From contig DBNU01000115.1 in NCBI GenBank assembly GCA_002299125.1, forward strand, positions 1 to 10,439: a DNA stretch of 10,439 nucleotides, given 5' to 3'. Position 1 is the first letter of the stretch. Each line of letters starts with the position of its first letter. Shown here piece after piece: positions 1 through 6,428 of the stretch. The notes under the pieces are model-generated. The model was not told where the DNA came from. It saw only the letters and a list, made by a program, of their open reading frames with translations, and made no database searches. A program made the position numbers and the translations under genes. The stretch is from Proteobacteria bacterium UBA664 (GTDB lineage: Bacteria > Pseudomonadota > Gammaproteobacteria > UBA7966).

Positions 1-1195
1 CGGCGACGCGGAGCAGCCCGCCCGCCATGGCCAGTCCCTGCATGTGTTCGGTGACCAGGGCCGCAAAGCGCGGTGCTGCGGCTTGACGGGCCACCGAGAG
101 GGCCACCGCCGCTTCGGTGACGGCCCTTTCGGTCATCTCCACGCGCTCTGCGAGCACGCGCGCCTTGGCCTCGACCGTGGCGAGGCGCTCGCGCTCAGCC
201 GCGAGCCTCGCCAGCACCCCCGGTAAGTCCGCGGCCTCACAGCGATGCCGGCGGGCCGCTGCGTGGACTGCCGCCAGACGGGATTCCAGCCGCGCCAACT
301 CGGCGGGGTCGTGTTCGACTGACTCGGCCTGGTCGCGAAGCTCCGCGATGGCTTCGGTCACCAGGACCGCAGCATCCTGCAACTGCTGGGCAGTGACGCC
401 AAGGCGCGCATCGTAGCGACTGAGATCCCGGAGCCGACGCTCTGCCCGACCGATGAGGGCGTGAGCGCTGGGTTCGGCCTCATCCAGCCAGGCGAGGGAT
501 TCCGCCATGCCGTCCCGCAGGGACTCGGCATGGGCCGAGCGAGAGTGCGCGTGCTCGAGCAAGGACAGTGCCTCTGCGGTGCAGTCGAGCGCCTGCAGGG
601 CCTCGATCTCGTGCGTCAGCAGTGCCAGTTCGCGCTCGCGCAGAGCCGGATCAAGCGAGGCTCCCAGCGCGGTGGCCTCGGCGCGGGCCGCCTCATGCTC
701 TGTCCATGCTGCCGCCATCACTGCGAGCAGGCCGGCATGACCGGCCCAGGCATCGAGCAGCCGGCGCTGTTCCTCCGGTCGCACCAAGGACTGATGCGCG
801 TTCTGCCCGTGAATGTCGACCAGGCACTCGGCGAGTTCGCGCATCTGGGCGAGTGTCACGGCCTGCCCGTTCACCTGACAGCGAGAGCGGCCATCGGCGC
901 TCAGTTGCCGCCGCAGGATGGCAATCCCCTCACTCGCTTCGATGCCCTGCTCACCCAGCCAGCTACGCGCCTCGGGCGCATCGAGGAGTTCGAAGACGGC
1001 GCTGATGACGGTGCGTTCGGCCCCGGGACGCACCACGCCACCGTCTGCGCGTGCGCCGAGTGCAAGGCCCAGGGCGTCGAGCAGAATGGATTTGCCGGCA
1101 CCCGTCTCGCCCGTCAGCACCACCAGCCCGCCGTCGAGGTGCAGCCGGATGCGCTGCACCAGCGCGAAGTCCTCGATGAGGAGTTCACTCAGCAA
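1..1195 (-). CDS. recN: DNA repair ATPase RecN, N-terminal part (runs off the left edge)
   Basis: RecN is an SMC-like ATPase that acts at DNA double-strand breaks in recombinational repair. The visible ~398 residues begin MLSELLIEDFALVQ and carry a Walker A motif GETGAGKS at about residues 29-36, followed by ILLDALGLALG, the usual RecN head. A long charged Leu/Ala/Glu-rich stretch at roughly residues 170-370 suits the coiled-coil arms. RecN is normally about 550 residues, so the C-terminal ~150, with the ABC signature and Walker B, lie beyond the window. I chose the TTG at 1195-1193 because it gives the family's usual N-terminus and has a GGGGG tract at 1208-1204, 8 bases upstream. The TTG overlaps the nadK stop (TGA, 1191-1189), so translation is probably coupled to nadK. 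I saw no LexA box next to this start. Identity is secure; the non-ATG start is less so. Confidence 0.95.
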   Translation of the reverse strand, partial: MLSELLIEDFALVQRIRLHLDGGLVVLTGETGAGKSILLDALGLALGARADGGVVRPGAERTVISAVFELLDAPEARSWLGEQGIEASEGIAILRRQLSADGRSRCQVNGQAVTLAQMRELAECLVDIHGQNAHQSLVRPEEQRRLLDAWAGHAGLLAVMAAAWTEHEAARAEATALGASLDPALRERELALLTHEIEALQALDCTAEALSLLEHAHSRSAHAESLRDGMAESLAWLDEAEPSAHALIGRAERRLRDLSRYDARLGVTAQQLQDAAVLVTEAIAELRDQAESVEHDPAELARLESRLAAVHAAARRHRCEAADLPGVLARLAAERERLATVEAKARVLAERVEMTERAVTEAAVALSVARQAAAPRFAALVTEHMQGLAMAGGLLRVA

Positions 1196-2061
1196 GGGCT
1201 TTGCCCCCAGTGCAACTTGGCCCGGAGGGTGGCGTAGTACTCGTAGCCCACGGGATGGATGAGCCGCACGGCATGCGCTGCCCGGGCGACGTGTACGCGG
1301 TCGTTAGGCCCGAGCGTGAGTTGGTCTCGGCCATCGCAGGTCACCCGTGCCTGGCTTTCGCCTCCCCCCTCGACTCGCAGGCTGATGCGCGCAGAGCTGT
1401 CGATCACGATCGGCCGGTTGCTCAGGTTGTGCGGACAGATCGGCACGATGGAGAGCACCCCCAGTCCCGCCTCGAGGATGGGCCCCCCGCCGGAGAGGGC
1501 GTAGGCCGTCGAGCCGGTAGGCGTTGCAACGATGAGGCCGTCACAGCGCTGTTCGTTGACGAAGACGCCATCGATGGTGAGTTCCACCGTGATGAGGCGC
1601 GGGGAGTTCCACTTTTCCACCACCACGTCGTTGAGCGCCCGGCCCTCCGCCACGGTGTCGTCACCACGGCGGACGCTCCAGGCCAGACGGATGCGCCGGT
1701 CCTCCACGAAGCGCCCGGCGAGGATCCCGGGAAGCTGTTGTTCGAGCTCGCCCGGGGCGAGGTCGGCGAGGAAGCCCAGGCGACCGAGATTGATGCCCAG
1801 CACGGGCGTATCGCTCGCGGTGATGCACTCCGTGGCGCGCAACAGGGTCCCGTCGCCGCCGAGTGCGACGAGGAGTTCGCCCGGGCGCCCGTCGAGCGCG
1901 AGCGGTGGGGGGCAGTCGGGCGTGTCGAGCAGCAGTTCACGGGCAACGGGATCGGCGCTGACGGCCACACCGCGCTCGCGCAGCAAGGCAAGCAACCGAC
2001 GCAGGGTGTCTGCCACCCGCGGGTCATCCCGCCTGGCGAAGATGCCGACACGCTCGAACAT
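1189..2061 (-). CDS. nadK: NAD kinase
   Basis: NAD kinase phosphorylates NAD+ to NADP+ in the cytoplasm, supplying the cofactor that reductases such as DapB (encoded nearby) use as NADPH. The 290-residue product matches the usual length (~292 in E. coli). It has the family's GGDGT motif at residues 68-72 containing the catalytic Asp, GINLGRLGFLAD at 89-100, LNDVVVEK at 143-150, the glycine-rich CDGLIVATPTGSTAY segment starting at 173, and LSNRPIVI further on. An in-frame ATG lies upstream at 2208, but homology begins at MFERVGIF. That start has GGGAG at 2074-2070, 8 bases upstream, so I use 2061. The extra upstream residues are basic low-complexity and overlap the CIRCE operator. The gene heads a nadK-recN pair transcribed away from hrcA, and its stop overlaps the recN start. 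Confidence 0.97.
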   Translation of the reverse strand: MFERVGIFARRDDPRVADTLRRLLALLRERGVAVSADPVARELLLDTPDCPPPLALDGRPGELLVALGGDGTLLRATECITASDTPVLGINLGRLGFLADLAPGELEQQLPGILAGRFVEDRRIRLAWSVRRGDDTVAEGRALNDVVVEKWNSPRLITVELTIDGVFVNEQRCDGLIVATPTGSTAYALSGGGPILEAGLGVLSIVPICPHNLSNRPIVIDSSARISLRVEGGGESQARVTCDGRDQLTLGPNDRVHVARAAHAVRLIHPVGYEYYATLRAKLHWGQSPC

Positions 2062-2394
2062 GGCCGTTTCTCCCGAATCCGGTCGCCGGCTGCTCCCGTG
2101 CCCGGACCGGGCTCGCGACCGACCGGACCCTGCGGACTGCGGCACCGTGAATCGGCGGCACGTTAACACTTCGGCACGCCTATCGGGACTCCCTGCTTTT
2201 GCACTCACAGGGTGCGAGTGCTAGCCTTCGGCGATGGTCGATAAAGCCCTGCCGTTCCAGTGGGTTGGCGTCGGGATGTGGCGGTGCGTCGGGGGTCTCC
2301 CCGGTCGCTGCATCGAGCGGGTGGCGCGGCAGCTCCAAAGGCCGGACCATCGCCCCCAATCCATCCCCATCTCGGTCCGTGATCGCAAGTGCCC
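2062..2394. other. Divergent intergenic region between nadK and hrcA
   Basis: These 333 bases separate the two divergent operons. I see no protein homology here. The clear element is the CIRCE operator at 2198-2224. A hairpin of 5 bp (2290-2294 with 2299-2303, loop GTCT) lies in what would be the hrcA leader. No convincing sigma-70 promoter is visible for either direction. The best candidate for hrcA, TTGCAC at 2199 with TAGCCT at 2222, 17 bases apart, is weak, but it would place CIRCE between the -35 and -10. No CTTGAA-type sigma-32 box is present. The hrcA leader after CIRCE is about 170 bases, which is long. Confidence 0.6.
2198..2224. promoter_or_regulatory. CIRCE operator (HrcA binding site)
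   Basis: The consensus is TTAGCACTC-N9-GAGTGCTAA. Here the left arm is TTTGCACTC (2198-2206), the spacer is exactly 9 bases (2207-2215) and the right arm is GAGTGCTAG (2216-2224). Each arm matches the consensus at 8 of 9 positions, and the inner GCACTC/GAGTGC palindrome is perfect. HrcA binds CIRCE as a repressor and releases it on heat or misfolding stress. The site lies 170 bases before hrcA, so autorepression of hrcA and of readthrough into grpE-dnaK-dnaJ is the likely role. It is also 137 bases upstream of the divergent nadK start. Confidence 0.93.
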
Positions 2395-3447
2395 ATGACA
2401 CCCAGCAAGCAAGTCATCGCCCTCAGTGACCGCTCCGCCCTCCTGTTCCGCGCACTGGTGGAACGCTACATCGAGGGCGGTGAGCCGGTCGGATCCCGCA
2501 CGCTCGCTCGCGAGACCCGCCTCGACCTCTCCGCCGCGACCATCCGCAACGTCATGGCGGACCTCGAGGATCTCGGCCTCATCAAGTCGCCGCATACCTC
2601 GGCAGGGCGTGTGCCCACGGTCAAGGGTTATCGCTTCTTCGTGGACTCCATGATGCGGGCGCGGCGCCTGTCGCCCGACGACGAGAACGTCATCACGGCA
2701 GGCCTCCGTGGCGTGGAGGAGGTCCCGGCCCTCATCGCGCGGGCGAGCGCGATGCTCTCGGAGATCTCCCGGCTGGCGAGCATCGTGATGGTGCCGCGGC
2801 AGGATGCCAACGCGCTTCGGCACGTCGATTTCGTTGCCTTGGGTGGCAACCGGGTACTGGTGATCCTGGTGCTGAACGGGGCCGAGGTACAGAACCGCGT
2901 CATCCACACCGAACGCGATTACAGTCAGCCGGAGCTCGAACAGGCAGCCAATTACGTCAACGCCGAGTGCGCGGGTCTGGAACTCGGCGAACTGCGTGCG
3001 CAGGTGCTGAAGGACATCCACCGCACCCGAGAGCAGCTTGACCGCGGCATGCAGGCGGTGGTGGAACTCGCCGACAAGGGCATGGCACCCGCGCCTGCCG
3101 CGCGCGATTTCCTGGTCGCTGGGCAGACCAACCTCATGGGCGTGAACGAACTGGCGGATATCGATAAACTCCGCGCGCTGTTCGAGGCCTTCCATCGCAA
3201 GCGCGATTTCCTCCGTCTGCTCGACCTCGCCCTCGAGGCTCAGGGGGTGCAGATCTTCATCGGTGAGGAATCCGGCTATCAGGTGCTCGACGACTGCTCC
3301 CTGGTTACCGCCACCTACACGGCCGAGGGTCGGGTATTGGGCGTGCTCGGGGTTATCGGTCCCACCCGCATGCCCTACGATCGCCTCGTCTCGGTGGTGG
3401 ATGTCACCGCGCGAGCGCTCGGTTCGGCCTTGAAAGCTCAGCACTAG
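2395..3447 (+). CDS. hrcA: Heat-inducible transcription repressor HrcA
   Basis: HrcA represses class I heat-shock genes by binding CIRCE; its folding depends on GroEL, which couples repression to chaperone availability. The 350-residue product is of normal size. The N-terminal winged-helix domain is clear: GSRTLARETRLDLS (33-46), ATIRNVMADLEDLGLI (48-63) and the family hallmark SPHTSAGRVPTVKGYRFFVD (65-84). Further on it has VVMVPR-like and FIGEESG segments typical of the C-terminal GAF-like domain. Two starts are possible: GTG at 2389 (adding two residues, MP) and ATG at 2395. Neither has a recognisable Shine-Dalgarno sequence, and I prefer the ATG. The gene heads the chaperone operon, and a CIRCE site lies in its leader. 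The last codons double as a sigma-32-like promoter for grpE. Confidence 0.96.
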   Translation: MTPSKQVIALSDRSALLFRALVERYIEGGEPVGSRTLARETRLDLSAATIRNVMADLEDLGLIKSPHTSAGRVPTVKGYRFFVDSMMRARRLSPDDENVITAGLRGVEEVPALIARASAMLSEISRLASIVMVPRQDANALRHVDFVALGGNRVLVILVLNGAEVQNRVIHTERDYSQPELEQAANYVNAECAGLELGELRAQVLKDIHRTREQLDRGMQAVVELADKGMAPAPAARDFLVAGQTNLMGVNELADIDKLRALFEAFHRKRDFLRLLDLALEAQGVQIFIGEESGYQVLDDCSLVTATYTAEGRVLGVLGVIGPTRMPYDRLVSVVDVTARALGSALKAQH

Positions 3448-3457
3448 CACCCCATCC
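3429..3457 (+). promoter_or_regulatory. Sigma-32 (RpoH)-type heat-shock promoter inside the hrcA 3' end
   Basis: The -35 element CTTGAAA (3429-3435) matches the RpoH consensus completely. After a 14-base spacer comes CCCCATCC (3450-3457), matching CCCCATNT at 7 of 8 positions. The -35 lies within codons for Leu-Lys near the hrcA C-terminus and the -10 is just past the stop codon at 3447. Transcription would begin near 3465, about 120 bases before grpE, and would express grpE onward without making more repressor. Inferred from sequence only. Confidence 0.8.
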
Positions 3458-3541
3458 ATGACGCGGGGCCGGCGCGGTCGTTCGCCACGAGGCCGTTGCT
3501 TCCCCTGACTCACAGGTAGACGTATTTCTCCGGTCACGGGC

Positions 3542-3560
3542 CCGCCCGGACGTCGGGCGG
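3542..3560 (+). repeat. Strong GC hairpin in the grpE leader
   Basis: CCGCCCG (3542-3548) pairs perfectly with CGGGCGG (3554-3560) around a 5-base GACGT loop. The stem ends 14 bases before the grpE ribosome-binding site (GAGG at 3575). No T-run follows, so it is not a standard terminator. It could shield mRNA 5' ends, mark a processing point between hrcA and grpE, or affect grpE translation. Confidence 0.5.
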
Positions 3561-3586
3561 CGACCGGCAGCAGCGAGGAATTTCCA

Positions 3587-4150
3587 ATGAACGAAGCCGA
3601 ACGCACGTCCGCTGGGGGCGAGGCACAGGGCCAGGCCCCGCAGCAACCTCCGATCATGGAGACCGCCACAGCCGATCCGGGCGAGTTGCTCGAGCGCGAA
3701 CTGATGGAGGCCCGATCACAACTCGAGACGGCCTTCGCCGACGTACTTCGGGCGCGGGCCGAGGTAGACAACATCCGCAAGCGTGCCCAGCGCGACGTCG
3801 AGCAGGCCCACCGTTACGCCCTGGAGCGCTACGTGACCGAGCTGTTGCCCGTGTGCGACGGCATGGAGCTCGGCGTCCAGGCGGCAGCGGTCACCACGGA
3901 TATTCAAGCGCTGCGCGAGGGCATGGAACTGACCTTCAGAATGTTCACCGAGGCCGTCGGGCGAACCGGGGTGGAAACGATTGCCCCCGCCGCCGGCGAG
4001 CGTTTCGATCCGGAGCTGCATCAGGCCATGGGCATGGAGGAGGCCAGCGACTGCCCGCCCGGCAGCGTGGTCCGGGTGCTGCAGAAGGGCTACCGCCTGA
4101 ATGATCGCCTGTTGCGCCCGGCACTCGTGGTGGTAGCGCGAGCTGGCTGA
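3587..4150 (+). CDS. grpE: Nucleotide exchange factor GrpE
   Basis: GrpE is the homodimeric cochaperone that releases ADP from DnaK and resets the Hsp70 cycle. The 187-residue product is a little shorter than E. coli GrpE (197). Residues ~1-25 are polar and probably disordered. A long helical/coiled-coil region follows, including ARAEVDNIRKRAQRDVEQAH and ALERYVTELLPVCDGME. The C-terminal beta domain that inserts into the DnaK ATPase domain shows GERFDPELHQAM and VLQKGYRLNDRLLRPALVVV, both family signatures. The ATG at 3587 has a good Shine-Dalgarno (GAGG, 3575-3578, 8 bases upstream). It lies 139 bases after hrcA, downstream of an RpoH-like promoter and a hairpin, and 198 bases before dnaK. 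Confidence 0.97.
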   Translation: MNEAERTSAGGEAQGQAPQQPPIMETATADPGELLERELMEARSQLETAFADVLRARAEVDNIRKRAQRDVEQAHRYALERYVTELLPVCDGMELGVQAAAVTTDIQALREGMELTFRMFTEAVGRTGVETIAPAAGERFDPELHQAMGMEEASDCPPGSVVRVLQKGYRLNDRLLRPALVVVARAG

Positions 4151-4219
4151 TCCCGCGGGGCCGGCCCGCTTGCACGGCACCACCCCCACCATCCCCCGCA
4201 GCTTCTTCGGTCCCGGGGT

Positions 4220-4248
4220 CTTGAATAGCCCACGATTCGGCCCCACAT
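4220..4248 (+). promoter_or_regulatory. Sigma-32 (RpoH)-type promoter upstream of dnaK
   Basis: CTTGAAT (4220-4226) matches the RpoH -35 consensus CTTGAAA at 6 of 7 positions. After 14 bases comes CCCCACAT (4241-4248), matching CCCCATNT at 7 of 8 counting N. The -10 octamer is immediately repeated exactly at 4249-4256, though only the first copy is at standard spacing. The start site would be near 4256, giving dnaK a leader of about 90 bases. This would give dnaK-dnaJ their own heat-shock promoter in addition to readthrough from upstream. Confidence 0.72.
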
Positions 4249-4348
4249 CCCCACATCATCCCGGCTACGGATGGCTCCCGCAGTATTCCGCAAGCGCCCC
4301 GTGGTCACCTACGAACGAAGCATCCGCCCCCTTCTGGAGCAGCAACAC

Positions 4349-6274
4349 ATGGCAAAAATCATCGGCATCGACCTCGGCACCACCAACTCCTGTGTGGCCG
4401 TGCTTGAAGGTGGCCAACCCCGGGTCATCGAGAACAGCGAAGGCTCGCGTACCACGCCTTCCGTGGTGGCCTACACCAGTGATGGCGAGGTGCTGGTCGG
4501 CCAGTCGGCCAAGCGCCAGGCCGTCACCAACCCGCACAACACCCTGTTCGCGGTGAAGCGCCTCATCGGTCGGAAGTTCAAGGACGAAGTGGTGCAGAAG
4601 GATGCCTCCATCGTCCCCTACAAGGTGGTCGAGGCCGACAACGGCGATGCCTGGGTGGAGGCCGGTGGCCGGCGCATGGCCCCGCCGGAGGTCTCCGCGC
4701 GCGTACTGATGAAGATGAAGAAGACGGCGGAGGATTACCTCGGCGAGAAGGTCACGGAGGCCGTGATCACCGTGCCCGCCTACTTCAACGACTCGCAGCG
4801 TCAGGCCACCAAGGACGCAGGCCGCATCGCCGGTCTCGAGGTCAAGCGCATCATCAACGAGCCCACCGCCGCCGCGCTCGCCTTCGGCATGGACAAGCGC
4901 AGCGGTGATTCCCGCATCGCGGTCTACGACCTGGGCGGTGGCACCTTCGACATCTCCATCATCGAGATCGCCGAGGTGGACGGGGAGCAGCAGTTCGAGG
5001 TGCTGTCCACCAACGGCGATACCTTCCTCGGTGGCGAGGACTTCGACAACCGCATCATCGATTTCCTGGTGGAGGAGTTCCAGCGCGATCAGGGCATCAA
5101 TCTGCGCAACGATCCGCTGGCCCTGCAGCGTCTGAAGGAAGCCGCGGAAAAGGCCAAGGTCGAGCTGTCCTCCAGCCAGCAGACCGATGTGAATCTCCCC
5201 TACATCACGGCCGACAACACCGGCCCCAAGCATCTCAACGTGAAGCTCACGCGGGCGAAGCTCGAGGCGCTGGTCGAGGAACTCGTCAAGCGCACCATCG
5301 AGCCCTGCCGGGTGGCACTGAAGGACGCCGGGCTCACATCCTCCGACATCCAGGACGTCATCCTCGTCGGTGGCCAGAGCCGCATGCCGCGGGTGCAGGA
5401 GGCGGTCAAGGCCTTCTTTGGCCGTGAGCCGCGGCGTGACGTCAACCCGGACGAGGCTGTCGCCGCCGGTGCCGCCATCCAGGCCGGTGTGCTCGGCGGG
5501 GATGTCAAGGATGTCCTTCTGCTCGACGTGACCCCGCTGTCTCTCGGCATCGAGACGCTGGGTGGCGTGATGACCAAGCTCATCGAGAAGAACACCACCA
5601 TCCCGACCAAGGCGCAGCAGGTGTTTTCCACCGCCGACGACAACCAGACGGCGGTCACGGTGCACGTGCTGCAGGGCGAGCGCGAGATGGCGAGCGCCAA
5701 CAAGTCCCTCGGTCGTTTTGATCTCGCCGATATCCCGCCGGCACGGCGTGGCATGCCGCAGATCGAGGTCACCTTCGATATCGACGCCAACGGCATCCTG
5801 AACGTGTCCGCTCGTGACAAGGCGACGGGCAAGTCGCAATCCATCGTCATCAAGGCATCGAGCGGTCTGTCAGAGGCCGAGATTCAGCGCATGGTGCGGG
5901 ATGCCGAACTACACGCCGAAGAGGACCGCCGCTTCCACGAGCTGGTCAACGCCCGCAATCAGGCCGATGGGCTGGCCCACAGCGTGCGCGCACAGTTGGA
6001 TGAGCTGGGCAGCGCGCTGCCGGAATCGGAGCGTGCGGAAATCACGGCCGCCGTCGCGGCCGTGGAGGCCGCAGTGAAGGGCGACGACCGTGCCGCCATC
6101 GAATCCGCGCAGGAGCGCCTGAGCGGTTTCGCCGAAAGGCTGGCAGCCGCTCAGCAGGCGAAGTCCGCGGGCGGGGACGGTGACGGCCCGGCGGGTGGCA
6201 GCTCCTCCGGCGCCGCCTCCGGTCGTCGGGATGACGACGTCATCGACGCCGACTTCGAGGAGGTCGGCAAGTAA
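4349..6274 (+). CDS. dnaK: Hsp70 chaperone DnaK
   Basis: DnaK is the ATP-driven chaperone that binds exposed hydrophobic segments and works with DnaJ and GrpE. The 641-residue product aligns in length with E. coli DnaK (638). Visible features are phosphate-1 loop IGIDLGTTNSC (5-15), Lys70, phosphate-2 loop DLGGGTFDI with Thr199, the interdomain linker VLLLDV at 389-394, the beta-sandwich substrate domain (VTPLSLGIETLGGVMT onward), a helical lid, a Gly/Ser-rich flexible tail at about 605-630 and the C-terminal DADFEEVGK that resembles the EEV-type tail. The key positions match E. coli numbering, with no missing residue noticed. An in-frame ATG at 4271 would add 26 basic residues with no family resemblance. 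The start at 4349 is preferred, with GGAG (4336-4339) 9 bases upstream. It follows an RpoH-like promoter, and dnaJ follows after 154 bases. Confidence 0.98.
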   Translation: MAKIIGIDLGTTNSCVAVLEGGQPRVIENSEGSRTTPSVVAYTSDGEVLVGQSAKRQAVTNPHNTLFAVKRLIGRKFKDEVVQKDASIVPYKVVEADNGDAWVEAGGRRMAPPEVSARVLMKMKKTAEDYLGEKVTEAVITVPAYFNDSQRQATKDAGRIAGLEVKRIINEPTAAALAFGMDKRSGDSRIAVYDLGGGTFDISIIEIAEVDGEQQFEVLSTNGDTFLGGEDFDNRIIDFLVEEFQRDQGINLRNDPLALQRLKEAAEKAKVELSSSQQTDVNLPYITADNTGPKHLNVKLTRAKLEALVEELVKRTIEPCRVALKDAGLTSSDIQDVILVGGQSRMPRVQEAVKAFFGREPRRDVNPDEAVAAGAAIQAGVLGGDVKDVLLLDVTPLSLGIETLGGVMTKLIEKNTTIPTKAQQVFSTADDNQTAVTVHVLQGEREMASANKSLGRFDLADIPPARRGMPQIEVTFDIDANGILNVSARDKATGKSQSIVIKASSGLSEAEIQRMVRDAELHAEEDRRFHELVNARNQADGLAHSVRAQLDELGSALPESERAEITAAVAAVEAAVKGDDRAAIESAQERLSGFAERLAAAQQAKSAGGDGDGPAGGSSSGAASGRRDDDVIDADFEEVGK

Positions 6275-6295
6275 GGCCGGACTGCCCGCAATTGC

Positions 6296-6328
6296 CCCTC
6301 TCCCGGCCCCTCTTCCTCTGGGAGAGGG
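6296..6328. repeat. Inverted repeat (REP-like) between dnaK and dnaJ
   Basis: CCCTCTCCC (6296-6304) and GGGAGAGGG (6320-6328) form a perfect 9-bp stem around a 15-base pyrimidine-rich loop, just after the dnaK stop. It resembles the CCCTCTCCC...GGGAGAGGG intergenic elements that occur in many copies in proteobacterial genomes, including the trailing TAAGGGT-like tail here (GGTAAGGGT at 6334-6342). No T-run follows, so it is more likely an mRNA-stabilising or attenuating hairpin than a terminator. Copy number cannot be judged from one window. Confidence 0.65.
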
Positions 6329-6428
6329 ATCGCGGTAAGGGTCCGGAAAGGCCGCGATACCCGCCTGCCCGCAAGCGCTCTCCCACAGTCCCTGTCCTGC
6401 CGACGAACCGAGAACAAGAAACCGCACG

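Noticed and set aside
461..1237. Plus-strand open frame of 258 codons opposite recN
   Set aside because: Antisense shadow of recN in GC-rich DNA; no family motif, while the opposite strand encodes a clear Walker A and RecN head.
1201..2166. Plus-strand open frame of 321 codons opposite nadK
   Set aside because: Covers the conserved NAD kinase on the other strand and shows no motif of its own.
2221..3780. Minus-strand open frame of 519 codons opposite hrcA and the start of grpE
   Set aside because: Long only because of GC bias; spans two real genes and an intergenic region, His/Asp/Arg-rich without a recognisable domain.
4158..4167. Palindrome GGGCCGGCCC after grpE
   Set aside because: A 10-base GC palindrome is expected by chance at this composition and has no loop or T-run.
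4271..4348. Upstream ATG that would extend DnaK by 26 residues
   Set aside because: The canonical MAKIIGIDLGTTNSC start at 4349 has its own ribosome-binding site, and the extension has no family counterpart.
4265..5839. Minus-strand open frame of 524 codons opposite dnaK
   Set aside because: A known artefact: dnaK commonly shows a long antisense open frame. No independent support here.
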